Shown here in pieces: positions 24,890 to 33,507 of a DNA stretch of 64,000 nucleotides. The notes below the pieces were generated by a model. The model searched no databases, was not told the origin of the DNA, and saw nothing but the letters and a program-made list of their open reading frames with translations. The stretch's first letter is position 1; each line of letters starts with the position of its first letter. The translations under genes and the position numbers were made by a program. Origin of the DNA: ZC4RG30 sp965652645 (GTDB lineage Bacteria; Pseudomonadota; Gammaproteobacteria; Steroidobacterales; Steroidobacteraceae); the NCBI GenBank assembly GCA_965652645.1, contig CBFGXE010000001.1:62001-126000 (forward strand). The letters are read 5' to 3'.

Positions 24890-25816
24890 CTACCTGGCTA
24901 CCTCAAGCAGCCCCATCGGCACCCAGCCTTCGTTGCCCAGGTCATCCATCACCTTCCAGAACGGCCCCTGCTTCTCGCCGGTGGGATACAGCATGGCGCC
25001 CACGTCCAGGTCGCGCAGCGCGGCGCTGCTGTTGTTCGGGCCCGACAGCAGCTTGCCGGCCTTGGCCATGGCCACGGCCTGCTGCACGTTGTCGGCCCTG
25101 GCATCCGGCTCGAGCTCCTTCACGTCGTCCACCATCTTGATGAACGCGTCCAGGTAGGCCGCGGTGACCACCTGGCCGATCTCCGTGTTGGCATAGCTGC
25201 TGGCGCCAGCCGCCGCGAAGGCGCCGAAGAAACCGCCACCGCCCGCCTTCCAGCCCAGGTCCGTCTTCTTGGCATGGCCCTGCTGCAGCGACACCTGCTC
25301 GGTGGAGCGCACATCGGTCAATGACAGCACCACGTCGGCCGTCTTGCTCTTCAGGTTGACACCACCCAGCACTGCACCGGCCGCGCCACCGATCACGCCG
25401 CCCAGCAGGCCGCCGATGTTGCGCCCGCCTGCCTTCTCGTTGCGGTTCACCAGGTCGGGGACCAGCACGTAGTCGGCCGCGCGCATCTGGCCCTTGCCGA
25501 CATTGGAGCCGCCGCGCAGGTCTCCGCTGGAGGCCAGGGCACGCTCGGCCTGCGCCGACTCCAGCCCCTTGCCGCGATCGACCAGGGTGAAGCACCTGGA
25601 CTCGGCCACGAATACCTTGATGAGCGCCTCGGGGGACTCAAGCTGCAGGTCGCGCCACCACCTGGTTTCCGGCTCGTTCACGGCCACCGTGCCGTAACGC
25701 TTCTCGCACTTGGGAATCTGGGGCGGCTCCTTGTCTGCTGCACCGGCGACGGAAGAAACCGCCAGCGTGCCCGCCACCGCGATCGCCACCAGCGACGGCC
25801 TGATGATGTCCTTCAT
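24890..25816 (-). CDS. CsgG/HfaB-like exported protein with SH3-type C-terminus
   Basis: 308 residues from the ATG at 25816, chosen for the GGGAG before it and the clear signal peptide ending VAGAADKEP. The middle resembles the CsgG family (SRCFTLVDRGKGLESAQAERA; ADYVLVPDLVN; a Gly-rich segment; AYLDAFIKMVDDVK), whose members build outer-membrane pores or periplasmic assemblies. The last ~45 residues (LRDLDVGAMLYPTGEKQGPF to NEGWVPMGLLEV) look like a bacterial SH3 domain, which often binds peptidoglycan. No lipobox cysteine is present, unlike CsgG itself. No curli genes are nearby. Confidence 0.75.
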   Translation of the reverse strand: MKDIIRPSLVAIAVAGTLAVSSVAGAADKEPPQIPKCEKRYGTVAVNEPETRWWRDLQLESPEALIKVFVAESRCFTLVDRGKGLESAQAERALASSGDLRGGSNVGKGQMRAADYVLVPDLVNRNEKAGGRNIGGLLGGVIGGAAGAVLGGVNLKSKTADVVLSLTDVRSTEQVSLQQGHAKKTDLGWKAGGGGFFGAFAAAGASSYANTEIGQVVTAAYLDAFIKMVDDVKELEPDARADNVQQAVAMAKAGKLLSGPNNSSAALRDLDVGAMLYPTGEKQGPFWKVMDDLGNEGWVPMGLLEVAR

Positions 25817-25968
25817 GATGGACTCCCTTTCGAATTCATCTGGATCCTGGTCAAGGAATGCCGGGCCGGAGGGGGCCACTGGCACGGCGGCAAGGTAGCA
25901 CAGGCCCGCTACGCCGAGTAGTTCGGTGGTCCCCGGCAACGTTTGGTGCCGTAACATATGTCGCCCCG

Positions 25969-26664
25969 ATGGCCACCATCCGCATCCCGCCGCGATCCCT
26001 GCCCCTGCTGGTGCTGCTGGCGGCCCTGCCCGTGGTTGCCGGTGCACATGGCGTATCCGGGGAAGATGCGGGTTTCGTGGCCAGCGTGCGGGGCGTGCAT
26101 CCCGGCCCCTTCGCCTACCTGGGCGCCAAGCACATGGTGACCGGTTATGACCACCTGGCCTTCCTCGCGGGCGTGATCTTCCTGCTGTACCGCCTGCGCG
26201 ACGTGGCCCTGTATGCCACGCTGTTCGCGGTGGGCCACAGCATCACGCTGCTGGGTGCGGTGCTGGCGGGGTGGCGCGCCGACGCACACCTGGTGGATGC
26301 GGTGATCGGACTGTCGGTGATCTACAAGGCCTTCGAGAACACCGGCGGGTTCAGGTCCCGTGGCTGGAAGCCCGACCCGCGCGCCGCCGTGCTGGCCTTC
26401 GGCCTGGTGCATGGCCTCGGCCTGGCCACCAAGGTGCAGGATCTCTCTCCCTCTCCCGACGGACTGGCAGCGAACCTCGTGGCATTCAACGTGGGAGTGG
26501 AGCTGGGCCAGCTGGCCGCCCTTTCGGTGATGGTGCTGCTGTTCACGCTGTGGCGCAGGACGGCGGGCTTCCAGCGCGCCATACTGCCCGCCAACGGCCT
26601 GCTGATGATCGCGGGCTTCCTGCTTTTCGGTTACCAGCTGGCGGGCTACTTGCTGGCCAAGTGA
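25969..26664 (+). CDS. HupE/UreJ family membrane protein
   Basis: 231 residues from MATIRIPPRS. A signal-like first helix ending near AHGVSGEDAG is followed by about six membrane helices with conserved His residues (KHMVTGYDHLAFL; AVGHSITLLGA; FGLVHGLGLA). HupE/UreJ proteins are linked to nickel or other metal uptake, or to other unknown transport. No hydrogenase or urease genes are present, so the cargo is unclear. It is followed after four bases by the transmembrane anchor gene and is divergent from the CsgG-like gene. Confidence 0.82.
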   Translation: MATIRIPPRSLPLLVLLAALPVVAGAHGVSGEDAGFVASVRGVHPGPFAYLGAKHMVTGYDHLAFLAGVIFLLYRLRDVALYATLFAVGHSITLLGAVLAGWRADAHLVDAVIGLSVIYKAFENTGGFRSRGWKPDPRAAVLAFGLVHGLGLATKVQDLSPSPDGLAANLVAFNVGVELGQLAALSVMVLLFTLWRRTAGFQRAILPANGLLMIAGFLLFGYQLAGYLLAK

Positions 26665-26668
26665 GGCG

Positions 26669-27325
26669 ATGATGGGCAACACGGACCGCGAGCGCGGCAA
26701 GGCGTGGAAGTGGCTGGTTGTGGCGGCAGCCGCCGCACTGGTGCTGCTGTTTGTCGTGGTGCTGCCGGCGGAATACGGGTACGACCCCACCCGCGTCGGC
26801 GGCGCGCTGGGGCTGACGCAGATGAGCGGCAAGCGCCAGGCGGATGGGGGGGGCCTGGTGGTCGAAGACATCCTCTCCGCCAACGACAGCCTCGCCGACG
26901 CCACCGGCACCGATCCGGGCACGCCCATCCCGCTGCCCAATCCGGCCATCAGCCAGATCGAGGCGGTGCCCCCGAAGACCGAGACCATGCGCATCGAGCT
27001 GGACTTCGACGAGCGCACCGAGGTGAAGGTGGAGATGGCCAGGTCCAAGGTCGTGCTCTACAGCTGGAAGGTGACCGGCGGTGACGTGTACGTGGACTTC
27101 CACGGCCATGATCCGGCCAAGGGCAACAACTTCTGGGTGCGGTACGAGGAGGCGGGACAGGAGGAAGGCCAGGGCGTCTCCTCGCGGCATGGTTCGCTGG
27201 TCGCCCCTTTCGACGGCCAGCATGGCTGGTATTTCCTCAACCTCGCGCAGGGCCCCATCACCATCGACCTGACGGTGACCGGCTACTTCGACCGGCTGGT
27301 GGACCTGAGACTGCAGAAGAAATGA
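26669..27325 (+). CDS. Transmembrane anchor protein next to HupE
   Basis: 218 residues. One membrane helix near the N-terminus (WKWLVVAAAAALVLLFVVVLPAEYG, split as about 14-37) is followed by YDPTRVGGALGLTQM, a sequence typical of proteins annotated only as transmembrane anchor proteins and commonly found beside HupE/UreJ. The C-terminal domain (about 105-218) is beta-rich and aromatic (VVLYSWKVTGGDVYVDFHGH; HGWYFLNLAQGPITIDLTV). That arrangement suggests a periplasmic beta-sandwich. Function unknown. The stop overlaps the glycerol kinase ATG. Confidence 0.75.
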   Translation: MMGNTDRERGKAWKWLVVAAAAALVLLFVVVLPAEYGYDPTRVGGALGLTQMSGKRQADGGGLVVEDILSANDSLADATGTDPGTPIPLPNPAISQIEAVPPKTETMRIELDFDERTEVKVEMARSKVVLYSWKVTGGDVYVDFHGHDPAKGNNFWVRYEEAGQEEGQGVSSRHGSLVAPFDGQHGWYFLNLAQGPITIDLTVTGYFDRLVDLRLQKK

Positions 27326-28797
27326 CCGCGCTGCTGGCGATCGACCAGGGCACCAGCAGCTCGCGCGCCATCCTCTTCGACAAGGCCGGCGGCAAGCTGG
27401 CCACGGCGCAGCGTGAACTGCCGCAGCACTTCCCGCGGTCCGGCTGGGTGGAACATGACGCGCAGCGCATCCTCGCGGACACCCTGGACTGCGTGCGCGA
27501 CGCGATGCGCCAGGCCGGCGTCGCCGCCGGTGGCGTCGCGGCCATCGGCATCACCAACCAGCGCGAGACCACGGTGGTGTGGGAGCGCGCCACCGGGCGG
27601 CCCATCCACCGCGCCATCGTGTGGCAGGACCGGCGCACGGCCGGTTTCTGCCATGAGCACCAGGATCGCTCCGCATGGCTCAACGCGCGCACCGGCCTGC
27701 TGCTGGATCCCTATTTCTCGGCGACCAAGATCGCCTGGCTGCTGGACAACGTGCCGGATGCACGCCGGCGGGCCGAGGCCGGCGAGCTGGCCTTCGGAAC
27801 CATCGACAGCTGGCTCCTGTGGCACCTGACCGGCGGTGCGGTGCACGCCACCGACGCGACCAATGCCTCGCGCACCGCGCTGTTCAACCTTTCGACGCAG
27901 GACTGGGACGAGGAGCTGCTCGATTTCTTCCGCGTGCCGCGCGCGCTGCTGCCGGAGGTGCGTGACTGCGCGGCGGACTTCGGCTCCACGGTGCCGGGGC
28001 TGTTCGGTGGCGCCATCCGCATCGGCGGCATTGCCGGCGACCAGCAGGCAGCCACATTCGGGCAGGCCTGCTTCAGGCCGGGCATGGTCAAGTCCACCTA
28101 TGGCACTGGCGCCTTCCTCGTCCAGAACACCGGCACCACGCTGAAGCTCTCGCGCCATCGCCTGCTGAGCACGGTGGCCTACCGTCTTGACGGCCAGCCC
28201 GTGTTCGCCCTCGAAGGCAGCATCTTCGTCGCCGGCGCGGCGGTGAAATGGCTGCGCGATGAATTGCGGCTGATCCGCACCGCCGCCGAGACGGAGAGCC
28301 TGGCGCGTTCGGTGGAGGACACTGAAGGCTTGCATTTCATACCGGCCTTCACCGGGCTGGGCGCCCCCTGGTGGGATCCGGACGCACGCGGCGCGCTGAT
28401 CGGCCTTACGCGCAGTTCCGGCGTGGCGCACATCGCGCGGGCCGCGCTGGAAGCCGTGGCCTGCCAGACACGCGACCTGCTCGAGGCCATGGCGCAGGAT
28501 GGCGGCTCACCGGCGGAACTGCGCGTGGACGGCGGCATGGTGGTCAACGACTGGCTGGTGCAGCACCTGGCGGACATGCTGCAGGTGGCGGTTGTGCGGC
28601 CCGAAGTCGTTGAAACCACCGCCCTGGGCGCGGCGTTGCTGGCAGGCCTGCAGGCCGGCGTGCATGGCTCGCTCGATGGCATCGCCGCACTGTGGCGCGC
28701 GGAACGGCGCTTCGAACCAGCGATGCCGGCAGCCCGCGCCGATACCCTGCATGCCGCATGGCGCGGCGCGGTAGCGCGACTGAGGACCACCAGGTAG
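27322..28797 (+). CDS. glpK: Glycerol kinase
   Basis: 491 residues, the usual GlpK length. FGGY-family signatures are present: AIDQGTSSSRAILFD (6-20), GITNQRETTVVWERATGRP, AIVWQDRRTA and GLGAPWWDPDARGALIGLTR near the C-terminal signature, all close to glycerol kinase rather than xylulose or ribulose kinases. It phosphorylates glycerol to glycerol 3-phosphate. No glpF, glpD or glpR lies nearby; it is instead coupled by ATGA to the membrane anchor gene and followed by an ACS-family transporter. That is an unusual setting. Confidence 0.93.
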   Translation: MTALLAIDQGTSSSRAILFDKAGGKLATAQRELPQHFPRSGWVEHDAQRILADTLDCVRDAMRQAGVAAGGVAAIGITNQRETTVVWERATGRPIHRAIVWQDRRTAGFCHEHQDRSAWLNARTGLLLDPYFSATKIAWLLDNVPDARRRAEAGELAFGTIDSWLLWHLTGGAVHATDATNASRTALFNLSTQDWDEELLDFFRVPRALLPEVRDCAADFGSTVPGLFGGAIRIGGIAGDQQAATFGQACFRPGMVKSTYGTGAFLVQNTGTTLKLSRHRLLSTVAYRLDGQPVFALEGSIFVAGAAVKWLRDELRLIRTAAETESLARSVEDTEGLHFIPAFTGLGAPWWDPDARGALIGLTRSSGVAHIARAALEAVACQTRDLLEAMAQDGGSPAELRVDGGMVVNDWLVQHLADMLQVAVVRPEVVETTALGAALLAGLQAGVHGSLDGIAALWRAERRFEPAMPAARADTLHAAWRGAVARLRTTR

Positions 28798-28805
28798 CCA
28801 GGGAC

Positions 28806-30095
28806 ATGGAAGATCGCACCAGCGACCTGGAACGTTCGACCATGCGGCGCGTCACCTGGCGCCTGCTGCCCTTCCTGCTGCTGCTCTACGTGATCTCCTG
28901 GCTGGACCGGGTGAACGTGGGGTTCGCCAAGCTGCAGATGAATGCCGACCTGGGGATGAGCGAGACGGCCTATGGCCTGGGCGCCGGCATCTTCTTCCTC
29001 AGCTACGCCGCCTGCGAGATCCCCAGCAACCTGCTGCTGGTGCGCTTCGGCGCGCGGCGCTGGATCGCGCGCATCATGATCACCTGGGGCCTGATCGCCG
29101 CCGGAATGATGTTCGTGCGCGGCGAATGGAGTTTTTATGTAATGCGCGTGCTGCTGGGCGCGGCCGAGGCCGGCTTCCTGCCCGGCATCGTGTATTACCT
29201 CGGCAGCTGGTTCCCTCGCGCGCACCGCGCGCGCGCCGTCTCCTGGTTCATGATCGGCATTCCCCTGTCGGTGGTCTTCGGCGGGCCGCTGTCTGGGTGG
29301 CTGCTGGGATTCGACGGCCACCTGGGCCTGGAAGGCTGGCAGTGGATGTTCCTGGTCGAGGGCCTGCCGGCGGTATTGCTGGGCGTGGTGGTGCTGTTCT
29401 ATCTCACCAATCGTCCCTCCGAGGCACGCTGGCTGGCGCCGGAGCAGCGCGAATGGCTGGAAAGGCGCATCGCCTCCGAACATCACCCTGCGATTGCCGG
29501 TAACCGCTCGCAACTGCTGTCGGTGCTCACCCATCCCACCGTACTGCTGCTGGCGGTGGTGATGTTCTGTTGCCAGACCGGCAGCTACGGGCTCACGCTG
29601 TGGGTACCCACCATCGTGCAGGGCGTATCCGGCTACACGGAACTGCAGATCGGCCTGTTCTCGGCCATCCCCTACATTGCGGCGGCGGCCGGCATGGTGC
29701 TGGTGGGCCGCAGTTCCGATCGCAGCGGCGAGCGTTTCCTGCACATTGCCATCCCCTCTTTCATCGGCGCGGCGGGTTTCGTCGCCACCGGGCTGATCAC
29801 CGCGCCGGCGGCTGCCATGGTGGCGCTGTCCGTCGCGGCGGTGGGGGACTACTGCACCCGCGGCCCCTTCTGGGCACTGCCCGGCCGACTGCTCAGCGGC
29901 CCCGGACTGGCAGCCGCCATCGCGCTCATCAACACGGCGGGCGCGCTGGGGGGATTCGTCGGCCCGTATGCGGTGGGCTACCTGAAGGATGCGACCGGCA
30001 GCTTCACCAGCCCGCTGTTCCTGCTGGCCGGCATCCTGGTGGCCGGCGGCCTGCTCACGCTATGGATGCGCCGCTCCCCGGAACTCAGGGAATGA
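28806..30095 (+). CDS. MFS transporter, anion:cation symporter (ACS) family
   Basis: 429 residues starting at MEDRTSDLERS, eight bases after glpK. Twelve membrane helices. The ACS signature around helix 1 and loop 2-3 is visible (VISWLDRVNVGFAKLQMNADLGMS; YAACEIPSNLLLVRFGARRWIARIMI), as is VLLGAAEAGFLPGIVYYL. Family members carry organic acids such as tartrate, phthalate, glucarate or hexuronates with protons. Position behind glpK suggests a related three-carbon substrate, but that is only a guess. Confidence 0.88.
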   Translation: MEDRTSDLERSTMRRVTWRLLPFLLLLYVISWLDRVNVGFAKLQMNADLGMSETAYGLGAGIFFLSYAACEIPSNLLLVRFGARRWIARIMITWGLIAAGMMFVRGEWSFYVMRVLLGAAEAGFLPGIVYYLGSWFPRAHRARAVSWFMIGIPLSVVFGGPLSGWLLGFDGHLGLEGWQWMFLVEGLPAVLLGVVVLFYLTNRPSEARWLAPEQREWLERRIASEHHPAIAGNRSQLLSVLTHPTVLLLAVVMFCCQTGSYGLTLWVPTIVQGVSGYTELQIGLFSAIPYIAAAAGMVLVGRSSDRSGERFLHIAIPSFIGAAGFVATGLITAPAAAMVALSVAAVGDYCTRGPFWALPGRLLSGPGLAAAIALINTAGALGGFVGPYAVGYLKDATGSFTSPLFLLAGILVAGGLLTLWMRRSPELRE

Positions 30096-30099
30096 ACGC

Positions 30100-30780
30100 T
30101 CAGTTCACCCGCAGGTGCAGGGAAAGCATCACGGCGCGATGCCGGAACGCAGGCAGGCCGGCTCCGGGGCTTTCGGAGAAGCGTGCCGCTTCAGCTGACA
30201 GGCGCACGCCGAGCCAGACCGGCGCATTGCGTCCAGCCTGCCAGTCATAGCCCACGGACACCGCACCGCCGACGGCGCGGCGCGCGGCATCACAGCGGAA
30301 GGCGCCGCTGCCTTCGCTGTAGATGTGGTCTTCATCAAAGACCAGCAGCAATGTGTCGAACAGCGACCACGCGTCATGGTCCCAGTGGCGCGCAAGGCAG
30401 AAGCGCGACATGCCGACGCCGGCGCGCAGCCTCAGGCCGGAATTGCGCGGGCGGAACTCGCCAAAGGCCATCAGGCGGTTGAAGGTGGGCGCGAAATCGG
30501 CCACCTCGCCGCACCCGAGGTCACGGCAACCTGAAACCGGCGCCAGCGCACCCAGCTCCATGCCCAGGCCCCAGCTCGGCGTGAGGCGAAAACCCACCTC
30601 GATGCTGCCATCCAGTCCATGACGGCCCGCAGAGGGCGCGGGGTCCACGGACTTCACGACACCACCGCCGATGCCGACACCGGCCCAGAAACGTTGCATG
30701 GACATTTCGTCCGGGGCGCACAGTGCCGGAAGCGGCAGGAACAGGAACAGCGCCGACAGCAGTGCGCGGGCACGGGGCAT
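30100..30780 (-). CDS. Putative outer-membrane beta-barrel protein
   Basis: 226 residues with a clear signal peptide (LLSALFLFLPLPALCAPDE). The mature part alternates hydrophobic and polar residues, with many Gly and aromatic residues, and ends RHRAVMLSLHLRVN, as in small eight-stranded outer-membrane barrels of the OmpW/OmpA-barrel type. Four cysteines (two in CRDLGC) could form disulfides. I do not recognise a specific family. It lies between the ACS transporter (convergent) and the end of the nitrate operon. Confidence 0.65.
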   Translation of the reverse strand: MPRARALLSALFLFLPLPALCAPDEMSMQRFWAGVGIGGGVVKSVDPAPSAGRHGLDGSIEVGFRLTPSWGLGMELGALAPVSGCRDLGCGEVADFAPTFNRLMAFGEFRPRNSGLRLRAGVGMSRFCLARHWDHDAWSLFDTLLLVFDEDHIYSEGSGAFRCDAARRAVGGAVSVGYDWQAGRNAPVWLGVRLSAEAARFSESPGAGLPAFRHRAVMLSLHLRVN

Positions 30781-30816
30781 GGCGTCCTCCCTGATATTGT
30801 TGCCGGAGTCTCCAGA

Positions 30817-33507
30817 CTAAGGCGCGGAAATCGCCAGCGTCAATTCCGGCGTGGACGAAGCCTGCGCTGCAGCCACCAGCTTGCCGATCTCGGGGCGGCA
30901 GGAACCGCAGTTGGTGCCCGCCCGCAACTTGCGGCCTACCGCATCGATGCTGTCGCATCCGGCGCGGATGGCCTCGGCAATGGTGGCGGCGCCCACTGCA
31001 TGACAGGCACACACCGTGGGACCGGGGTCGGGCGTGTCCTGGCGCCGGCCGAGCAACAGGCAGCGGCGGTCCGTGGCATCCAGGCTGTCGCGCGAGAACA
31101 GCGAGGCCAGCCACGCGCGGCCCGGCAGCGGTCCGCGCGTGACCACCATGAGGCAGGCCAGCAGTCGACCCTGTTGCACCAGTGCCGCGCGGTAATGCCC
31201 CGCCGCCGCATCGGCGAACTCGATCCACTGGGCCTGCACCGCGCCCGGCACCACGGCGCGCAGCCAGTCGGCATCCGGTCGCGTCTCACCGCGACCGGCA
31301 AACTCCAGCCGGACAACACCATCGCCGGGAGAAAGCGCCCACCACTGCGCGACGGGAGGCGCCACGGCCTCGCGCGACAGCAGGAACCCGCGCCACTCGA
31401 CCGCGATCTTCTCCAGCCTTACCGGCGTGTGCTTGAACTCCGGCTCGCCGGACAAGGCATCCACCACGGGATTGACCACCGCGCCGATGCGGCCATCCCG
31501 TGCAAACTGCTCGTTCCAGTGGATGGGCATGAAGACCATTCCCGGCGGAATGTCGCCGCTGGCGCGCACGCGGGCCAGCGCGCTGCCCCAGCGGGAGACC
31601 ACGCGCACCAGCTCGCCAGGCACGATGCCCGACGTGGCCAGGTCCTGCGCATGCGCGTCGATGAAAGGTTCCGGCTCGTGCGCGTTGAGCTGCGGTGCAC
31701 GGGCGGTGCGCGTCATCGTGTGCCACTGGTCGCGGATGCGGCCGGTGTTGAGGATGAGCGGAAATTCCGCCCCGGGGGCATGGCGCGGCATGCGGGCCGG
31801 CGTGGCCACGAAGCGTGCGCGACCATCGGCCGTGGGAAAGCGGCCGTCGGCAAAGGGCCGGGTGGCACCGGGCGTCGCGGGCCACTGTGTCACCGGCAGG
31901 GCGTCATATGCCGCGCGATCCCGGCCCGCGAGGTCCGCGAGGTCGAGCTGCATGCCGAAATCCCGCGCGACCTGAGTGAGGCGCGCGAATTCGTCGAAGA
32001 TGGCCGCGGGGCTTTCGTATGGGAAACCGCTGCCGAAACCCATGCGCCGGGCGACTTCCTTCACCAGCCACCAGTCGGGCCTGGCATCGCCCGGCAGTGG
32101 CAGGAAGGACCGCTGGCGCGAGATGTGGCGATCGGAGTTCGTGACCGTGCCATCCTTCTCGGCCCAGCCGGCCGCGGGAAGGCGGATATGGGCATGGGCA
32201 AGCGTGTCATTCGCTGCCACGCAATCAGAAACGATGACCAGGGGACACCGCGCCAGCGCCCGCCGTACCAGGTCCGCGTCGGGCAGGCTGACCACCGGGT
32301 TGGTGGCCATGATCCACACGGCCTTGATGCGGCCTGCATCGATGGCCTCGAACAGCTCCACGGCCCTCAGGCCCGGGCGGTCGGCAACGCGCGGTGAACC
32401 CCAGAATTCCTGCACCGCAGAGCGGTGCTCGGGATTGGTCAGCGCCAGGTGCGCCGCCAGCTGCGTGGCCAGGCCGCCCACTTCGCGGCCCCCCATGGCG
32501 TTGGGCTGGCCGGTAATGGAGAACGGCCCCATGCCGGGCTGGCCGATGCGGCCGGTGAACAGGTGGCAGTTGATGATGCTGTTGACCTTGTCGGTGCCCG
32601 CGGAGGACTGGTTGACCCCCTGCGAGAACAGCGTCACCACCTTGCGCGTGCCGGCGAACAGCGTGAAGAAACGCTCCACCGCGGCCGCATCAAGGCCGCA
32701 GATCTGGGCCGTGGCCGCGATGTCGCTGCTGCCCGCGCGCGCCGCGTCCAGCGCCTGCTCCACCCCGTTGGTATGTTCGGCCACAAAGGGGGCATCCACG
32801 TGGCCGTTGTCCGCCAGCCAGGCCAGCAGGCCGTTGAACAACATCACGTCCGTGCCGCTCCTCAGCGGCAGGTGCAGGTCGGCGCCATCACAACTCGCCG
32901 TGCGGCGCGGGTCGATGACCACCAGCTTCATCGACGGCCGCTGCTCGCGCGCGGCGAGGATGCGCTGCATCAGCACCGGATGGCACCAGGCAAGGTTAGA
33001 GCCCACCAGCACTACCAGGTCCGCCGCTTCGAGGTCCGTATAGTCCACGGGCACCACGTCTTCGCCGAATGCGCGCACATGGCCGGCCACCGCCGAGGCC
33101 ATGCACAGGCGCGAGTTGGTGTCGATGTTGGCGGTGCCCAGGTAGCCCTTCACCAGCTTGTTGGCGACGTAGTAGTCCTCGGTGAGGAGCTGGCCTGAAA
33201 CATAGAAGGCCACCGAATCGGCGCCATGGGTGGCGATGCAGTCCTTCAGGCGGCCGGCAACGGCATCCAGCGCGGCATCGAGGGTGGTTTCGGTTCCATC
33301 CACCGATGCCGTGAGCAGTCTCCCTTCCGTGCCGAGGGTGGCCGCCAGCGCCGTGCCCTTGGAGCACAGCCGACCAAGATTGGCGGGATGATCGGGATCA
33401 CCGCGCACGCTGACTGCGCCATCCGCCCCGCGTGTGGCGATCACGCCGCAGCCGACTCCGCAGTAGGGGCAGGTGGTGCGTGTTTCCGTGCCAGGCAAGG
33501 TACTCAT
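30817..33507 (-). CDS. nasA: Assimilatory nitrate reductase catalytic subunit
   Basis: 896 residues from MSTLPGTETRTT. The N-terminus has the [4Fe-4S] motif CPYCGVGCGV...LCSKG. Cys in NSRLCMASAV is the Mo ligand position of the periplasmic/assimilatory nitrate reductase family, and the molybdopterin domains follow. The C-terminus carries a BFD-like [2Fe-2S] domain (VCACHAVG...AGTNCGSCRPEIG) as in NasA/NasC. It reduces nitrate to nitrite in the cytoplasm. It is the last gene of the operon transporter-nirB-nirD fusion-nasA, and its ATG overlaps the stop of the fusion gene. Confidence 0.95.
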   Translation of the reverse strand: MSTLPGTETRTTCPYCGVGCGVIATRGADGAVSVRGDPDHPANLGRLCSKGTALAATLGTEGRLLTASVDGTETTLDAALDAVAGRLKDCIATHGADSVAFYVSGQLLTEDYYVANKLVKGYLGTANIDTNSRLCMASAVAGHVRAFGEDVVPVDYTDLEAADLVVLVGSNLAWCHPVLMQRILAAREQRPSMKLVVIDPRRTASCDGADLHLPLRSGTDVMLFNGLLAWLADNGHVDAPFVAEHTNGVEQALDAARAGSSDIAATAQICGLDAAAVERFFTLFAGTRKVVTLFSQGVNQSSAGTDKVNSIINCHLFTGRIGQPGMGPFSITGQPNAMGGREVGGLATQLAAHLALTNPEHRSAVQEFWGSPRVADRPGLRAVELFEAIDAGRIKAVWIMATNPVVSLPDADLVRRALARCPLVIVSDCVAANDTLAHAHIRLPAAGWAEKDGTVTNSDRHISRQRSFLPLPGDARPDWWLVKEVARRMGFGSGFPYESPAAIFDEFARLTQVARDFGMQLDLADLAGRDRAAYDALPVTQWPATPGATRPFADGRFPTADGRARFVATPARMPRHAPGAEFPLILNTGRIRDQWHTMTRTARAPQLNAHEPEPFIDAHAQDLATSGIVPGELVRVVSRWGSALARVRASGDIPPGMVFMPIHWNEQFARDGRIGAVVNPVVDALSGEPEFKHTPVRLEKIAVEWRGFLLSREAVAPPVAQWWALSPGDGVVRLEFAGRGETRPDADWLRAVVPGAVQAQWIEFADAAAGHYRAALVQQGRLLACLMVVTRGPLPGRAWLASLFSRDSLDATDRRCLLLGRRQDTPDPGPTVCACHAVGAATIAEAIRAGCDSIDAVGRKLRAGTNCGSCRPEIGKLVAAAQASSTPELTLAISAP

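Noticed and set aside
30789..30822. AGTCT/AGACT repeat after the nitrate reductase gene as a terminator
   Set aside because: Loop of two bases and no T-run; it cannot form a normal terminator hairpin.
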